64,000 nucleotides of DNA from Actinomycetota bacterium (GCA_009726095.1 WLMZ01000003.1:1-64000), one strand, 5' to 3'; positions 15,896 to 24,392 are shown, numbered from the stretch's first letter. Numbers and translations are program-made. The notes: generated from the sequence alone by a model not told the origin.

Positions 15896-16935
15896 GGTCG
15901 TTGTGTCCGTTCGTGCACGTAGGCGACCACTTGTTCGAGCACGCCGGGATCGGTGTTGGGTTGTACCCCGTGGCCGAGGTTGAAGATGTGGCCGGGATGC
16001 CCGGCATTGTCGGCGAGCACGTCGTCGCAACCCTCCTTCGCCACGGGCCACCCGGCCAGCACCAGGGCGGGATCGAGGTTGCCCTGCACCACGGTGTCGG
16101 GGCCGAGTCGACGCCGGGCATCAGCGATGCGGGTGCGCCAATCGAGGCCCATCACCGTGGCGCCAGCGGCGTACATCGACTCGAGGATGTGATCGCAGCC
16201 GATACCGAAGTGGATGCCCGGGGCGTGCGGGTGGCTGGACGCAAGCTCGCTGAAGACCTTGGCCGAGTGCGGCATGGCAAAGCGTTCGTAGTGCGCGCGA
16301 CTGAGCGCGCCGGCCCACGAATCGAACAGTTGGAACGCTGCACCGCCGGCATCGAGCTGGCTGCGGATGGACGCGATCGCATGATCGGCGAGACGGTCCA
16401 TCAGGGCGTGCCACGTGACCTCGTCGGTGTGCATGAGCGCCTTGGTGTGCTCGTAGGTGCGGCTGGGCCTGCCCTCGATGAGGTAGCTCGCCACGGTGAA
16501 CGGCGCACCGGCGAAGGCCAGCAGCGGCACGGTGAGCTCGCGGGCCAGGATGCGGCACGTCTCGATGACGTAGGGCGTGTCGAGGTCGGGCTCGAACGGG
16601 CGCACGCGGGCGAGATCGGCCGCACTGCGGAACGGGACCGTGGCCACTGGTCCGGTGCCCGGAGCGACGTCGACGCCAAACCCGATGGCATGGGCGGGAA
16701 CCACGATGTCGCTGTACAGCACGGCGGCATCCACGCCGTAGCGCAGCACGGGTTGCAGGGTGATCTGCGCCGCCACGGCGGGGTCCTTGATGGCGTGCAG
16801 GATGCTGCCCTCGCCGCGAACCGCTTTGTATTCGGGCAGGCTCCGACCGGCCTGACGCATGAACCACACCGGGGTGTGTGCGCTGTGTTGGCCACGTGCA
16901 GCGGCGAGGAACGTGCTGTTCGAGGGGCCGGTCAT
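15892..16935 (-). CDS. hemE: Uroporphyrinogen decarboxylase
   Basis: Converts uroporphyrinogen III to coproporphyrinogen III in the cytosol. The 347-residue length and the N-terminal substrate motif 'PVWFMRQAGRSLPEY' are diagnostic, as is 'FAGAPFTVASYLIEG'. ATG 16935 is preceded by an in-frame GTG at 16938, and TAACGT ends six bases before that GTG, so a leaderless GTG start is also possible. First gene of the hemE-cpfC-cgoX operon, with four-base overlaps throughout; divergent from the GntR regulator. Confidence 0.95.
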   Translation of the reverse strand: MTGPSNSTFLAAARGQHSAHTPVWFMRQAGRSLPEYKAVRGEGSILHAIKDPAVAAQITLQPVLRYGVDAAVLYSDIVVPAHAIGFGVDVAPGTGPVATVPFRSAADLARVRPFEPDLDTPYVIETCRILARELTVPLLAFAGAPFTVASYLIEGRPSRTYEHTKALMHTDEVTWHALMDRLADHAIASIRSQLDAGGAAFQLFDSWAGALSRAHYERFAMPHSAKVFSELASSHPHAPGIHFGIGCDHILESMYAAGATVMGLDWRTRIADARRRLGPDTVVQGNLDPALVLAGWPVAKEGCDDVLADNAGHPGHIFNLGHGVQPNTDPGVLEQVVAYVHERTQRP

Positions 16936-16944
16936 CACCGTCGA

Positions 16945-16950
16945 ACGTTA
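16945..16950 (-). promoter_or_regulatory. -10 box of the haem operon
   Basis: TAACGT on the minus strand, six bases upstream of GTG 16938 and nine upstream of ATG 16935. No convincing -35 element is seen. Confidence 0.45.
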
Positions 16951-17021
16951 TCGGTGCGCATCGTTGACTGCTGCATCTCGCTCGGCCCCACAGCGGTGCT
17001 CCGTGCGCCGACCGCTCCGGG

Positions 17022-17036
17022 TAGGATCGCATGCAA
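17022..17036 (+). promoter_or_regulatory. -10 box and overlapping palindromic operator of the GntR gene
   Basis: TAGGAT (17022-17027) is a -10 candidate, and TCGCATGCAA (17027-17036) matches nine of ten bases of the perfect palindrome TTGCATGCAA found between the two SDR genes at 19811. Here the site would cover the -10 edge and the start point, a position suited to autorepression. An AAGGAG ribosome-binding site follows at 17048. Confidence 0.5.
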
Positions 17037-17055
17037 GCTTGTGTACGAAGGAGCG

Positions 17056-17757
17056 ATGAAGATGGCAACACGCGACGCTTCTGCACGAGATTCGTCCCTG
17101 CGCGAGCCTGGCCAACGTGACGTCGGTGCCGGCACGCTGACCGATGAGGTCTATCAGGGCCTGCGTGAGGCCATCGTGAGGGGCGAGTACCGCCCGAACG
17201 AACGTCTCATCGAAGCCGAGCTCGCCGAGCGACTCCAGGTGTCGCGTACGCCCATACGCGAGGTGCTGCAGCGGCTCGCCACCGATGGGCTGGTGCAGAG
17301 CCGCCGACGCGGCTGGGTGGTCACCGAGCACTCGCCGGAGGAGATCCACGAGATCTACGAGATTCGTCTCGTGCTCGAGGGCTATGCGGCGCGCTTGGCG
17401 GCAACGCACGCCGATGACGCAGCGCTCGCGGCGATCGCGACGCTGCACGCCGACAACGTGGCCGGCCTGCGCCAGGGCGCCAGAGACCGGTTGGTCAGCT
17501 ACAACGACGCTTTCCACGATGCGATCATCGCTGCAGCGGGCAACAAGCGCCTCGCCCAGCAAATCCGCCAGAACAGCGAGTACTACTTCAACTTCCGTAT
17601 TGCTGCGTTGTACAGCGACGAGGAAGCCGAGTCGTCGTTGGCGGGCCATCAGGCGATGGTCGACGCATTGTCGAAACGTGATCCCGACGCTGCCGAGCAG
17701 GCCGCACGCGCTCACGTCGCCGAGGCGTGGAGCGTGATGATGAGCAAGTTGCGTTGA
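17056..17757 (+). CDS. GntR-family regulator with FCD ligand-binding domain
   Basis: DNA-binding regulator of 233 residues. The winged helix covers residues 30-95 ('LTDEVYQGLREAIVRGEY', 'QVSRTPIREVLQRLATDGLV'), and the helical C-terminal half has the FCD pattern with the metal/acid-binding His and Asp residues ('YNDAFHDAIIAAAGN', 'GHQAMVDAL'). FCD proteins bind small carboxylic acids and usually repress. ATG 17056 has AAGGAG two bases upstream of a GCG spacer; the 618-residue track ORF is a run-in through the antisense of hemE. A shared operator candidate points to control of itself and of the SDR pair at 19-20.8 kb. Confidence 0.88.
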   Translation: MKMATRDASARDSSLREPGQRDVGAGTLTDEVYQGLREAIVRGEYRPNERLIEAELAERLQVSRTPIREVLQRLATDGLVQSRRRGWVVTEHSPEEIHEIYEIRLVLEGYAARLAATHADDAALAAIATLHADNVAGLRQGARDRLVSYNDAFHDAIIAAAGNKRLAQQIRQNSEYYFNFRIAALYSDEEAESSLAGHQAMVDALSKRDPDAAEQAARAHVAEAWSVMMSKLR

Positions 17758-17776
17758 TTCGGATTCTGTTCGTGAA

Positions 17777-17855
17777 TGCGCAGCGCACGGTTGTGTCGCG
17801 CTGAGCGTTCGCAGAGCATCACCGACCCGAATGGGTCAGCGCGGGCGGCCGTCGA
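17777..17855. terminator. Possible hairpins between convergent GntR and amino-acid dehydrogenase genes
   Basis: Two inverted repeats lie around the converging stops: CAGCGC with GCGCTG (11-base loop) and GACCC-GAAT-GGGTC. Neither is followed by a U-run, so intrinsic termination is only a guess. Confidence 0.3.
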
Positions 17856-18921
17856 GCAGACGCACTGCATCGAGTGAGGCGATGCGCCGCTCGGCGATCT
17901 GGTCGGCCGCTCGGTAGAAGGGGATGCCCTCGGCGTCGGCGATGTCGAACACCTCGAGCGTGCGGTCGTAGACGCGGCGTACGTTGGCCCATGCCCGCTC
18001 TGGCTGGAAGCCGCCCTTACGGAAGCGGTCGGTGTCGAAGATGGTGCCGCCCGAGTTGGCCACGTAATCCACGGCGTACACGATGCCTCGGGCCTGGAGC
18101 TCGTCGCCGTGACGCTCCTCGGCGAAGATGTTGTTGGCCGAGCCGGCAACGATCGCGCACCGCAGTCGGGCGATGGTGTCGTCGTTGATCACGGCGCCCA
18201 GCGCATACGGGGCGAAGATGTCGACGGCCTGGTCGTAGATCTGGTCGGGGGCAACAGCGGTCACGCCGAACTCGGCAACGGCGGCGGCGACCTTGGTGTC
18301 GTCCACGTCGGTGACGATGACGGTTGCGCCTTCGTCGATGATCAGCTTCAGCGCCTTGTACCCACATACGCCCAGACCCTGGAGTGCCACGGTCTTGCCG
18401 GCGAGTGAGGGGTTGCCCCAGACGCGTTGCGCGCACGCCTTGGTGGCGAGCACCGAGCTGAGCGCCGTGGCAGGGGAGATGTCGCCCGCACCACCGGCAT
18501 GTGTAGGCAGGGTGACCACGTGATCGGTCTCGGTGAGGAGCAGTTCCATGTCGTCGAGCGTGGTGCCCACGTCTTCGCCGGTGATGTACTCGCCGCCGAG
18601 TTGGTTGATGAACTTGCCCATCGCGCGCATCAGCGCCTCGGTCTTGTCCTTCTTGGGGTCACCGATGATCACCGCCTTGCCACCGCCGAGGTTCACCCCG
18701 GCTGCTGCGTACTTGTAGGTCATGCCGCGTGCGAGGCGCATGGCGTCGAAGATGGCGTCTTCTTCCTTTGCGTAGGTCCACATGCGCAGGCCGCCAGTGG
18801 CCGGTCCGAGCGCGGTCGAGTGGATGGCGATCACGGCGCGCAGGCCGGTGTCGGTGTCGTTGCAGATGACGACCTTTTTGAACTTGTAACGCTGCATGTA
18901 ATCAAGAATCCGTGCGTCCAC
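17836..18921 (-). CDS. Leucine/valine dehydrogenase-like amino-acid dehydrogenase
   Basis: NAD-dependent Glu/Leu/Phe/Val dehydrogenase of 361 residues, closest in pattern to Bacillus leucine dehydrogenase, which deaminates branched-chain amino acids to 2-oxo acids. Catalytic lysines are Lys70 ('GMTYKYAAAG') and Lys82 ('NLGGGKAVIIGDPKKDK'), and the dinucleotide motif is 'ALQGLGVCGYKALKLI'. GTG 18921 is chosen because AAGGAG sits six bases upstream; this also matches the family N-terminus, while the 605-residue track ORF runs through an SDR gene in another frame. It lies downstream of an SDR on the same strand (74-bp gap). Confidence 0.9.
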   Translation of the reverse strand: MDARILDYMQRYKFKKVVICNDTDTGLRAVIAIHSTALGPATGGLRMWTYAKEEDAIFDAMRLARGMTYKYAAAGVNLGGGKAVIIGDPKKDKTEALMRAMGKFINQLGGEYITGEDVGTTLDDMELLLTETDHVVTLPTHAGGAGDISPATALSSVLATKACAQRVWGNPSLAGKTVALQGLGVCGYKALKLIIDEGATVIVTDVDDTKVAAAVAEFGVTAVAPDQIYDQAVDIFAPYALGAVINDDTIARLRCAIVAGSANNIFAEERHGDELQARGIVYAVDYVANSGGTIFDTDRFRKGGFQPERAWANVRRVYDRTLEVFDIADAEGIPFYRAADQIAERRIASLDAVRLLDGRPR

Positions 18922-18995
18922 GAGGGGCTCCTTGGCGAGATCGAAAGTGAATGGAATGAGGTGCTGGTTGGCGGCGACAGCGCTCTTGGCCGGGT

Positions 18996-19766
18996 CTATT
19001 GAGCGGTGTAGCCGCCGTCGATGAAGAGCACGGCGCCGGTGACGTAGCTCGATGCGTCGGATGCCAGGAACACAACCGGGCCGACGAGTTCCTCTGGGCG
19101 GCCGCGGCGACCCATCGGGGTGAAGTTGAGCACTTGCTGCTGCTTCTCGGGTCGCTGGTGCTCGGTGGTGGCGCCGCGCATCACGTTCTCGAAGTAGCCG
19201 GGCGCGAACGCATTCACGCGGATGCCGCGCGACGCCCACTCGACGGCCATCACCTTGGTGAGCTGATTGACCCCACCCTTGGCGGCGGCATACGCGGCGA
19301 GGCCGGCGATGCCGACCCCCGATGCGATCGATGAGTTGTTGGCGATGGATCCGCCGGTGCCCTGCTTGAACATCTGGCGGGCGGCGAACTGCGAGCAGCT
19401 GAAGTAGCCCTTCAGGTTGATGTTCAGGATTTCGTCCCACGCCTCCTCGCTGGCGTCCTCGGCGGGCTCGATGATGTCGATGCCGGCGTTGTTGACCAGC
19501 ACGTCGAGTTTGCCGAAGTGCGCCACGGTCTCGGCAATGAGCTGCTCGCAGCTGGCCCGCTTGCCGGTGTCGGCCTGCAACGCGAAGCTGATGCCGCCCG
19601 CATCGGCGATCTCGGTCGCCGTGTCCTGCGCCTCGGAGAGCGTGCGCGAGCACACCACCATGCTGGCGCCGGCGTCGGCCATGCCCTTGGCAATGGCGCG
19701 GCCGAGGCCGCGTCCGGAACCGGTGACAATGGCCACCTTGCCGGTCAGGTCGAACAGATTGCTCAT
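18996..19766 (-). CDS. Short-chain dehydrogenase/reductase
   Basis: Classical SDR of 256 residues: cofactor motif 'IVTGSGRGLGRAIAKG', 'DVLVNNAGID', and the Ser-Tyr-Lys set in 'NNSSIASGVGIAGLAAYAAAKGG', ending with the common 'GAVLFIDGGYTAQ'. The substrate is not predictable; the pattern fits FabG-like or polyol dehydrogenases. Upstream on the minus strand are TTGACA and CATCCT spaced by 17 bases with the palindrome TTGCATGCAA in the spacer, so it is probably repressed by an FCD-type regulator. Divergent from a second SDR. Confidence 0.88.
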   Translation of the reverse strand: MSNLFDLTGKVAIVTGSGRGLGRAIAKGMADAGASMVVCSRTLSEAQDTATEIADAGGISFALQADTGKRASCEQLIAETVAHFGKLDVLVNNAGIDIIEPAEDASEEAWDEILNINLKGYFSCSQFAARQMFKQGTGGSIANNSSIASGVGIAGLAAYAAAKGGVNQLTKVMAVEWASRGIRVNAFAPGYFENVMRGATTEHQRPEKQQQVLNFTPMGRRGRPEELVGPVVFLASDASSYVTGAVLFIDGGYTAQ

Positions 19767-19799
19767 GACGATTTCCAGTTCGGATTCTGCATACTTTTT

Positions 19800-19828
19800 A
19801 GGATGCTATATTGCATGCAAGATGTCAA
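19800..19828 (-). promoter_or_regulatory. Promoter with operator-like palindrome between divergent SDR genes
   Basis: On the minus strand: -35 TTGACA (19823-19828), 17-base spacer, -10 CATCCT (19800-19805). The perfect 10-bp palindrome TTGCATGCAA occupies 19811-19820 inside the spacer, the classic place for a repressor. On the plus strand TATATT (19807-19812) could be a -10 for the other SDR and also touches the palindrome. The rest of the 268-bp gap, up to 20034, has no gene I can support. Confidence 0.6.
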
Positions 19829-20034
19829 CAGAGCAGCGTCTGCTCCGCCCGGCTCCGTCGGGAGATCACCCTGGCCGTTGACATCGGCCCGCAGTTCGCT
19901 CCTGTTCCGGAGGTACCCGCGCCGATCCGGCACCTTCTCGCCGGCGGCCGATCCACGTCGCCCTGCTGCCGGTGAGGCCACGAGCCTGAGCACCGGGTGC
20001 GAGCGCAGAACTGCACATGCAGCAGAATTGGTCG

Positions 20035-20808
20035 ATGGCATCAGATCTGTTCTCGCTTGCAGGAAAGACAGCGCTCGTCACCGGCGGTAGCCGGGGCATC
20101 GGCGCCATGATCGCGCGTGGTCTGCTCGATGCGGGGGCAACGGTGATCATCAGTTCGCGCAAGGCCCAGGAGCTGATGGCGGCGCAGGTGGAGCTGGCAT
20201 CGCACGGTGATGTGCACGCCATCCCCGCCGATGTGAGCTCCGTCGAGGGCTGCCGAACGCTTGCCGCGCAGGTGGCCGAGCGCTTCCCATCGCTGAACAT
20301 CCTCGTCAACAATGCGGGGGCCACGTGGGGTATGCCGCTGGAGGACTTCACCGAGGCCGCATGGGACAAGGTGATGGACACCAACGTGAAGTCGCTGTTC
20401 TTCCTCACCCAGACCCTGCTGCCCAACCTGCGAGCCGCCGGCACGGCCGACGACCCGGCCCGCGTGATCAACATCGGCTCCATCGACGGACTGCACGTCA
20501 ACCCGATGGACACCTATTCGTACGCGGCCAGCAAGGCGGGGGTGCATCACCTCACCCGCGCCCTGGCGCGCAAGCTCGGGCCGCAGCACATCACCGTCAA
20601 TGCCATTGCGCCGGGACCGTTCGAGAGCAAGATGATGGCTGCCACGCTCGAGGCGTTCGGCGACTCGATCGCCCGGTCGGCACCACTGGGACGTATCGGC
20701 CGTCCCGACGACATGGCCGGCGTCGCGGTGTATCTGGCCAGCCGGGCCGGATCCTTTGTCACCGGGGCCGTCATCCCTGTCGATGGAGGCATCGCAACCA
20801 CGTCATAG
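20035..20808 (+). CDS. Short-chain dehydrogenase/reductase (RhlG-like)
   Basis: SDR of 257 residues beginning at ATG 20035 (the track ORF adds six residues). Cofactor motif 'ALVTGGSRGIGAMIARG', 'NILVNNAGATWG', and catalytic Ser-Tyr-Lys in 'IGSIDGLHVNPMDTYSYAAS' plus 'KAG'. The wording of the active-site region resembles RhlG-type NADPH beta-ketoacyl reductases, so a 3-oxoacyl substrate is plausible but unproven. Divergent from the other SDR and likely under the same operator. Confidence 0.87.
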   Translation: MASDLFSLAGKTALVTGGSRGIGAMIARGLLDAGATVIISSRKAQELMAAQVELASHGDVHAIPADVSSVEGCRTLAAQVAERFPSLNILVNNAGATWGMPLEDFTEAAWDKVMDTNVKSLFFLTQTLLPNLRAAGTADDPARVINIGSIDGLHVNPMDTYSYAASKAGVHHLTRALARKLGPQHITVNAIAPGPFESKMMAATLEAFGDSIARSAPLGRIGRPDDMAGVAVYLASRAGSFVTGAVIPVDGGIATTS

Positions 20809-20814
20809 CGCCGA

Positions 20815-20820
20815 TAGTAT
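20815..20820 (+). promoter_or_regulatory. Candidate -10 box for helD
   Basis: TAGTAT just after the SDR stop, about 48 bases before the helD ATG. No -35 consensus is visible. I looked for the rifamycin-associated palindrome that marks helR genes and saw none. Confidence 0.35.
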
Positions 20821-20867
20821 TTTCAGACCTGTTTGAGGCATCACCACGCTCACCCGGGCCACCTCCC

Positions 20868-23021
20868 ATGACGCACCAACATCCCGATCTCGCCGACGAG
20901 CAGGCCTTCATCGACCATGCCTACGACTGCCTCGAGAAGAGTCGTACCGATGCATGGAAGCTGCGCAACATCCACGAGGGCACCCTCGGTGGCACCGTTC
21001 AGGCCCGCTACGAACGCGATGTGTTCGACGAGACCCTGGTCAATCGCCTGACGCAGCTCGACCTCGGCGACGCGGCCCTGGTGTTCGGTCGCATCGACCG
21101 TGTCAGCGACGTTGCCCCCGGCGACGATTCCCTGACCGGCCGCGAGCTGGTTGAGAGCTTCCACATCGGCCGTCTGGCCGTGGCCGACGACCACCGCGAG
21201 CCCGTCGTGGTCGACTGGCGTGCGCCTGTGGCCGAGCCGTTCTACCGGGCCACCGGCCGCGAGCCCATGGGGCTCGCCCGTCGCCGCCACTTCGCCGTCC
21301 AGGGCCGCAATCTGCTGGGCATCGAGGACGAACTGTTCGGTGAGGGCCATCTCGGCGTTGGGCAAGAAGACGGTGTCGAAGCCAAGCCGGGAGCAGGTCT
21401 ACGCGGGTACAGCACCCTGTTGGCCGTGCTCGAGCGAGGTCGCACCGGTCAACTCGGCGACATCGTGGCCACCATCCAGGGCGAGCAGGACGAAATCATC
21501 CGATCGCCCCAGGCCGGTGTGCTGGTGGTGCAGGGTGGTCCCGGCACCGGCAAGACCGTGGTGGCGTTGCATCGCGCCGCCTACCTGCTCTATACGTTCC
21601 GCTTCCCGCTCGAGGATCAAGGTGTGTTGGTCATCGGCCCGAACCGGGTGTTCCTGCGCTACATCGAGCGCGTGCTGCCGTCGTTGGGCGAGGCCGGGGT
21701 CGAGCAGGTGGTGCTCGCCGATCTCGTGCGCGACGTGACCTGGGGTGGCCATGATGCCCCGCTCGCAGCGCGCACCAAGGGTGATCTACGCATGTCGTTG
21801 GTGGTCGACAAGGCGGTCACCGATCGCGAGCGCCCGCTGCGCGAAGACCTAGTCGTTGGCTTCCGCACCGGATACCTGCGCCTTCGTGCACAGGAGTCGG
21901 TACGCATCGTGCGTGCCGCACAGCGGCGGTTCCGGCGCCACAATGCTGCCCGGCGCTGGGTGGAGTCCGAGGTCTGGTCATCGATGGCCAGCACCTGGCG
22001 GGATGCCGAGCTCACACCCGCTCAGGTACGAGAGGGCATCCGTCACCTACCCGAGGTGCGGCTCGCGCTCGAGCGCATGTGGCCCGTGCTCACGCCAGCC
22101 GAACTGCTGCACGATCTGTTCGGATCGAAGGCTCTGCTGAAGCTGGCAGCCGAAAAACACCTCAGCGAGGCCGAGTACCTGTCGCTGTACCGCCAGCGCC
22201 GCGACGAGATCGACTCGGTTCGGTGGAGCGACTCCGACATCGCCCTGCTCGACGAGGCGCGCAGCTACCTGGGCTCTCTCCCGGCCAAGGCTGGTGCCCC
22301 CGAAGAGGTCGACGAGATCCGTACGTACGGTCACATCGTGATCGACGAGGTTCAGGACTTCACGCCCATGCAGCTGCGCATGGCGTCGCGTCGCTCGCTC
22401 AACGGATCGATGACCGTAGTTGGCGACATCGCCCAGGCCACCGGCCCGCTGGCACCGAACACCTGGGACGACATCGTCAGGCACCTTCCCGATCGCAAGG
22501 GCAGCCGGGTGATCGGCCTCAGCGTTGGCTATCGCATTCCGGCGCAGATCATGGAAGTCGCCAACCGCGTCATGAAAGCAGCAACGCCGGGGCTGCGTCC
22601 CCCGACGGCTGTACGCGAGGGTGATGATCTCCCCGACTTCATCCACGTGCCGTCGGCCGATGCGCTCGGCGAAGCGGTAGCCATGGAAACGGCGCGGCTC
22701 GTCAGCGAGATTGTCGACGGCAACATCGCCGTGGTTGCTCCCGACCCGATGGTGGAGATGATCTCAGCGGCGCTCACCGCAGCGAGCATCAAGCACGGTC
22801 GCGCCACGCGCACCGCACTCGAGACCGGCGTCACGGTGGTGCCCGTCAGCGTGGTCAAGGGACTCGAACTCGACGGCGTCGTGGTGGTCGAACCCGCAGC
22901 GATCGTGGCTGACGAACTGCAGGGCCTGCGCGCCCTGTACGTGGCGCTCACCCGCAGCACGCGCCGGCTCAGCATCGTGCACGCCGAGCCGCTGCCCGCA
23001 GCGATGCTCGACGAGAGCTGA
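20868..23021 (+). CDS. helD: RNA polymerase recycling ATPase HelD
   Basis: UvrD-like superfamily 1 ATPase of 717 residues, the normal length for actinobacterial HelD, which dislodges stalled RNA polymerase from DNA. Walker A is 'VVQGGPGTGKT' (residues 221-230), motif II is 'VIDEVQDFTPMQ', motif III region 'VVGDIAQATGPLA', and motif VI is 'LYVALTRSTRRL'. The N-terminal 'ADEQAFIDHAYDCLEK' coiled segment is the arm that enters the polymerase secondary channel. ATG 20868 fits family alignments; the 898-residue track ORF begins inside the SDR. HelR, the rifampicin-resistance paralogue, is the main alternative. Confidence 0.9.
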   Translation: MTHQHPDLADEQAFIDHAYDCLEKSRTDAWKLRNIHEGTLGGTVQARYERDVFDETLVNRLTQLDLGDAALVFGRIDRVSDVAPGDDSLTGRELVESFHIGRLAVADDHREPVVVDWRAPVAEPFYRATGREPMGLARRRHFAVQGRNLLGIEDELFGEGHLGVGQEDGVEAKPGAGLRGYSTLLAVLERGRTGQLGDIVATIQGEQDEIIRSPQAGVLVVQGGPGTGKTVVALHRAAYLLYTFRFPLEDQGVLVIGPNRVFLRYIERVLPSLGEAGVEQVVLADLVRDVTWGGHDAPLAARTKGDLRMSLVVDKAVTDRERPLREDLVVGFRTGYLRLRAQESVRIVRAAQRRFRRHNAARRWVESEVWSSMASTWRDAELTPAQVREGIRHLPEVRLALERMWPVLTPAELLHDLFGSKALLKLAAEKHLSEAEYLSLYRQRRDEIDSVRWSDSDIALLDEARSYLGSLPAKAGAPEEVDEIRTYGHIVIDEVQDFTPMQLRMASRRSLNGSMTVVGDIAQATGPLAPNTWDDIVRHLPDRKGSRVIGLSVGYRIPAQIMEVANRVMKAATPGLRPPTAVREGDDLPDFIHVPSADALGEAVAMETARLVSEIVDGNIAVVAPDPMVEMISAALTAASIKHGRATRTALETGVTVVPVSVVKGLELDGVVVVEPAAIVADELQGLRALYVALTRSTRRLSIVHAEPLPAAMLDES

Positions 23022-23077
23022 CCCGAGCGCCCGATGTCGTTCGCCCCACGCCGTGGCGGTGGCGGTGGCGGTAGGAC

Positions 23078-23485
23078 TCAGCCGAGATAGGCGGCGGTCA
23101 GGGCGGTGAGGTGACGGAAGCACTTGTCGGCGTCGGCCGGCCGGTTGAACTGCGTGGCCTTGGCGCACAGGTCGACGGCGAAGTCGAAGGTGGCTGCTGT
23201 CTCGGCGTTGCTGGCAGCAACCTGGTCCCGGGCAGCGTTCCAGAGGTTGGTGATGACCTCCAACTGCTCGGTCTTGTTGCGGGCCGACCCGATGATGTCG
23301 GAGAGCTTGCCGGCCTCGGTGACCAAGCGGGGCAACAGCTCTGCGGCGGAGCCCGTGGGCAGCGTGGTGGTGACCGCAACGATCGGAGCCTCGGTGATGG
23401 AGGAGTCGATGGTGGTCTTCGCGCATCCGGCGACGCTGACCAGAAACACCGGAAGGGCAAGGAGTACGAGGCGGCGGTGGTTCAC
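23078..23485 (-). CDS. Small hypothetical lipoprotein
   Basis: A 135-residue protein with an N-terminal signal peptide ending in 'SVAGC', a lipobox, then a short Thr-rich linker and a helical domain of about 90 residues containing two Cys ('VDLCAKATQF', 'DADKCFRHL') that could form a disulfide. I do not recognise the family. The GTG at 23485 is favoured because TAGGGT stands seven bases upstream; GTG 23494 is the alternative. It lies behind the DtxR-family gene, ten bases after its stop. Confidence 0.65.
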   Translation of the reverse strand: MNHRRLVLLALPVFLVSVAGCAKTTIDSSITEAPIVAVTTTLPTGSAAELLPRLVTEAGKLSDIIGSARNKTEQLEVITNLWNAARDQVAASNAETAATFDFAVDLCAKATQFNRPADADKCFRHLTALTAAYLG

Positions 23486-23492
23486 GGTGCGC

Positions 23493-23498
23493 ACCCTA
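23493..23498 (-). promoter_or_regulatory. Leaderless-type -10 box for the small lipoprotein gene
   Basis: TAGGGT on the minus strand overlaps the stop codon of the DtxR-family gene and ends seven bases before GTG 23485. It is the main reason for choosing that start. Confidence 0.45.
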
Positions 23499-24158
23499 TG
23501 CAGTGACGAGGATGCGCGCGCTTGCAAATGCACCGACACCAACGTGACTTCCGTCAATGTCGACCGTCATGGACCCATCGGGCGCCGTTGCCGTGACGGT
23601 CCCGGTGCGACCGGGTAGCAGGGCGGCGCTCTCGAGGAAGTCGAGCAGCCCGGGGGTGAACTCGAGTTCTTCGGGAATGCGGCTGACCGTGAAGTCGTCG
23701 CCAACGGTGAGATCCACGAGTCGTCGGGCGTCGGGGGCCTCGTATTCGCTGCCGGGTATGGGGTTGCCGTGCGGGCAGGTGGTGGGGCTGCCGAGCAGGC
23801 GGTCCATCGCGGTCTCGACGTTGTGGCTCATCACATGTTCCCAACGCCCGGCCTCGTGGTGCGCCTCGGCCCAGGACAGCCCGAGGATGTCGGTGAGAAA
23901 GCGCTCGGCTAGGCGGTGCCGACGGACCACCTGTTGGGCCAGCGTGGTGCCGGCTGCCGTCAGGCGGATGCTGGTACCGGTGAACGAGATGAGCTGCTCG
24001 GTCTCGAGCCGGCGGATCATTTCCGATACGGCTGGCCGGCTGACCTGGAGCCGCTCGACGATGCGGGCCTGGATGACATCGACGTCGTCTTCTTGCAGCT
24101 CGAAGATGCACTCGCAGTATTCCTCGAACGCGGGGTGGTGCTCTGCGCTGGCGGCCAT
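23496..24158 (-). CDS. DtxR/MntR-family metal-dependent regulator with altered metal site
   Basis: Regulator of 220 residues with three regions: winged helix (residues 10-65, 'QVSRPAVSEMIRRLETEQL'), dimerisation helices (75-140) and an SH3-like FeoA-type C-terminal domain (150-220). It aligns well with DtxR/IdeR around 'RRHRLAERFLTDILGL' and 'RWEHVMS'. In the primary metal site the DtxR Met10 equivalent is Glu13 and the Cys102 equivalent is Gly104, while Glu107 and His108 are kept. An acidic residue at the first position resembles MntR, so manganese or a mixed response is possible. TAGGCT lies six bases upstream of the ATG. Confidence 0.85.
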   Translation of the reverse strand: MAASAEHHPAFEEYCECIFELQEDDVDVIQARIVERLQVSRPAVSEMIRRLETEQLISFTGTSIRLTAAGTTLAQQVVRRHRLAERFLTDILGLSWAEAHHEAGRWEHVMSHNVETAMDRLLGSPTTCPHGNPIPGSEYEAPDARRLVDLTVGDDFTVSRIPEELEFTPGLLDFLESAALLPGRTGTVTATAPDGSMTVDIDGSHVGVGAFASARILVTA

Positions 24159-24164
24159 GGGCTG

Positions 24165-24170
24165 AGCCTA
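24165..24170 (-). promoter_or_regulatory. Leaderless-type -10 box for the DtxR-family gene
   Basis: TAGGCT on the minus strand, six bases upstream of ATG 24158. The remaining gap to the GyrI-like gene contains two direct copies of GAAGTGAC about 15 bases apart and a TACGAT box on the plus strand at 24333-24338. Confidence 0.45.
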
Positions 24171-24392
24171 TCGCTGGGTTCCCGGGTGCACCTGTGCGAC
24201 GCGCCCGAGGTTCGACCCACCACCGCGGTGATCGTCCCCGTAGGACGCTGGTGACCTGCCGTGAGGAAATGCTGCGACGAAGTGACACCATGAAGTGACG
24301 ATCGCCTCTGTCGCCGGCGGGGGCCGGGTTTTTACGATGATGCCCGCAAACAGGTGTCCGCAAACGGGCCTTCGATCGGAGCGTGGTGTCAG

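Noticed and set aside
15901-17055. N-terminal 385 residues of the track ORF ending in the GntR gene
   Set aside because: This part is the antisense of hemE. The regulator starts at ATG 17056 behind AAGGAG.
20868-23021. HelR (rifampicin-resistance) rather than HelD
   Set aside because: No rifamycin-associated palindrome is visible upstream and no rifamycin-modifying gene is near. Sequence motifs alone do not separate the two, so HelD is the safer name.
23050-23075. GGCGGT triplets between HelD and the lipoprotein gene as a regulatory repeat
   Set aside because: Only three to four short GC-rich units, not inverted, between converging genes. No function is supported.
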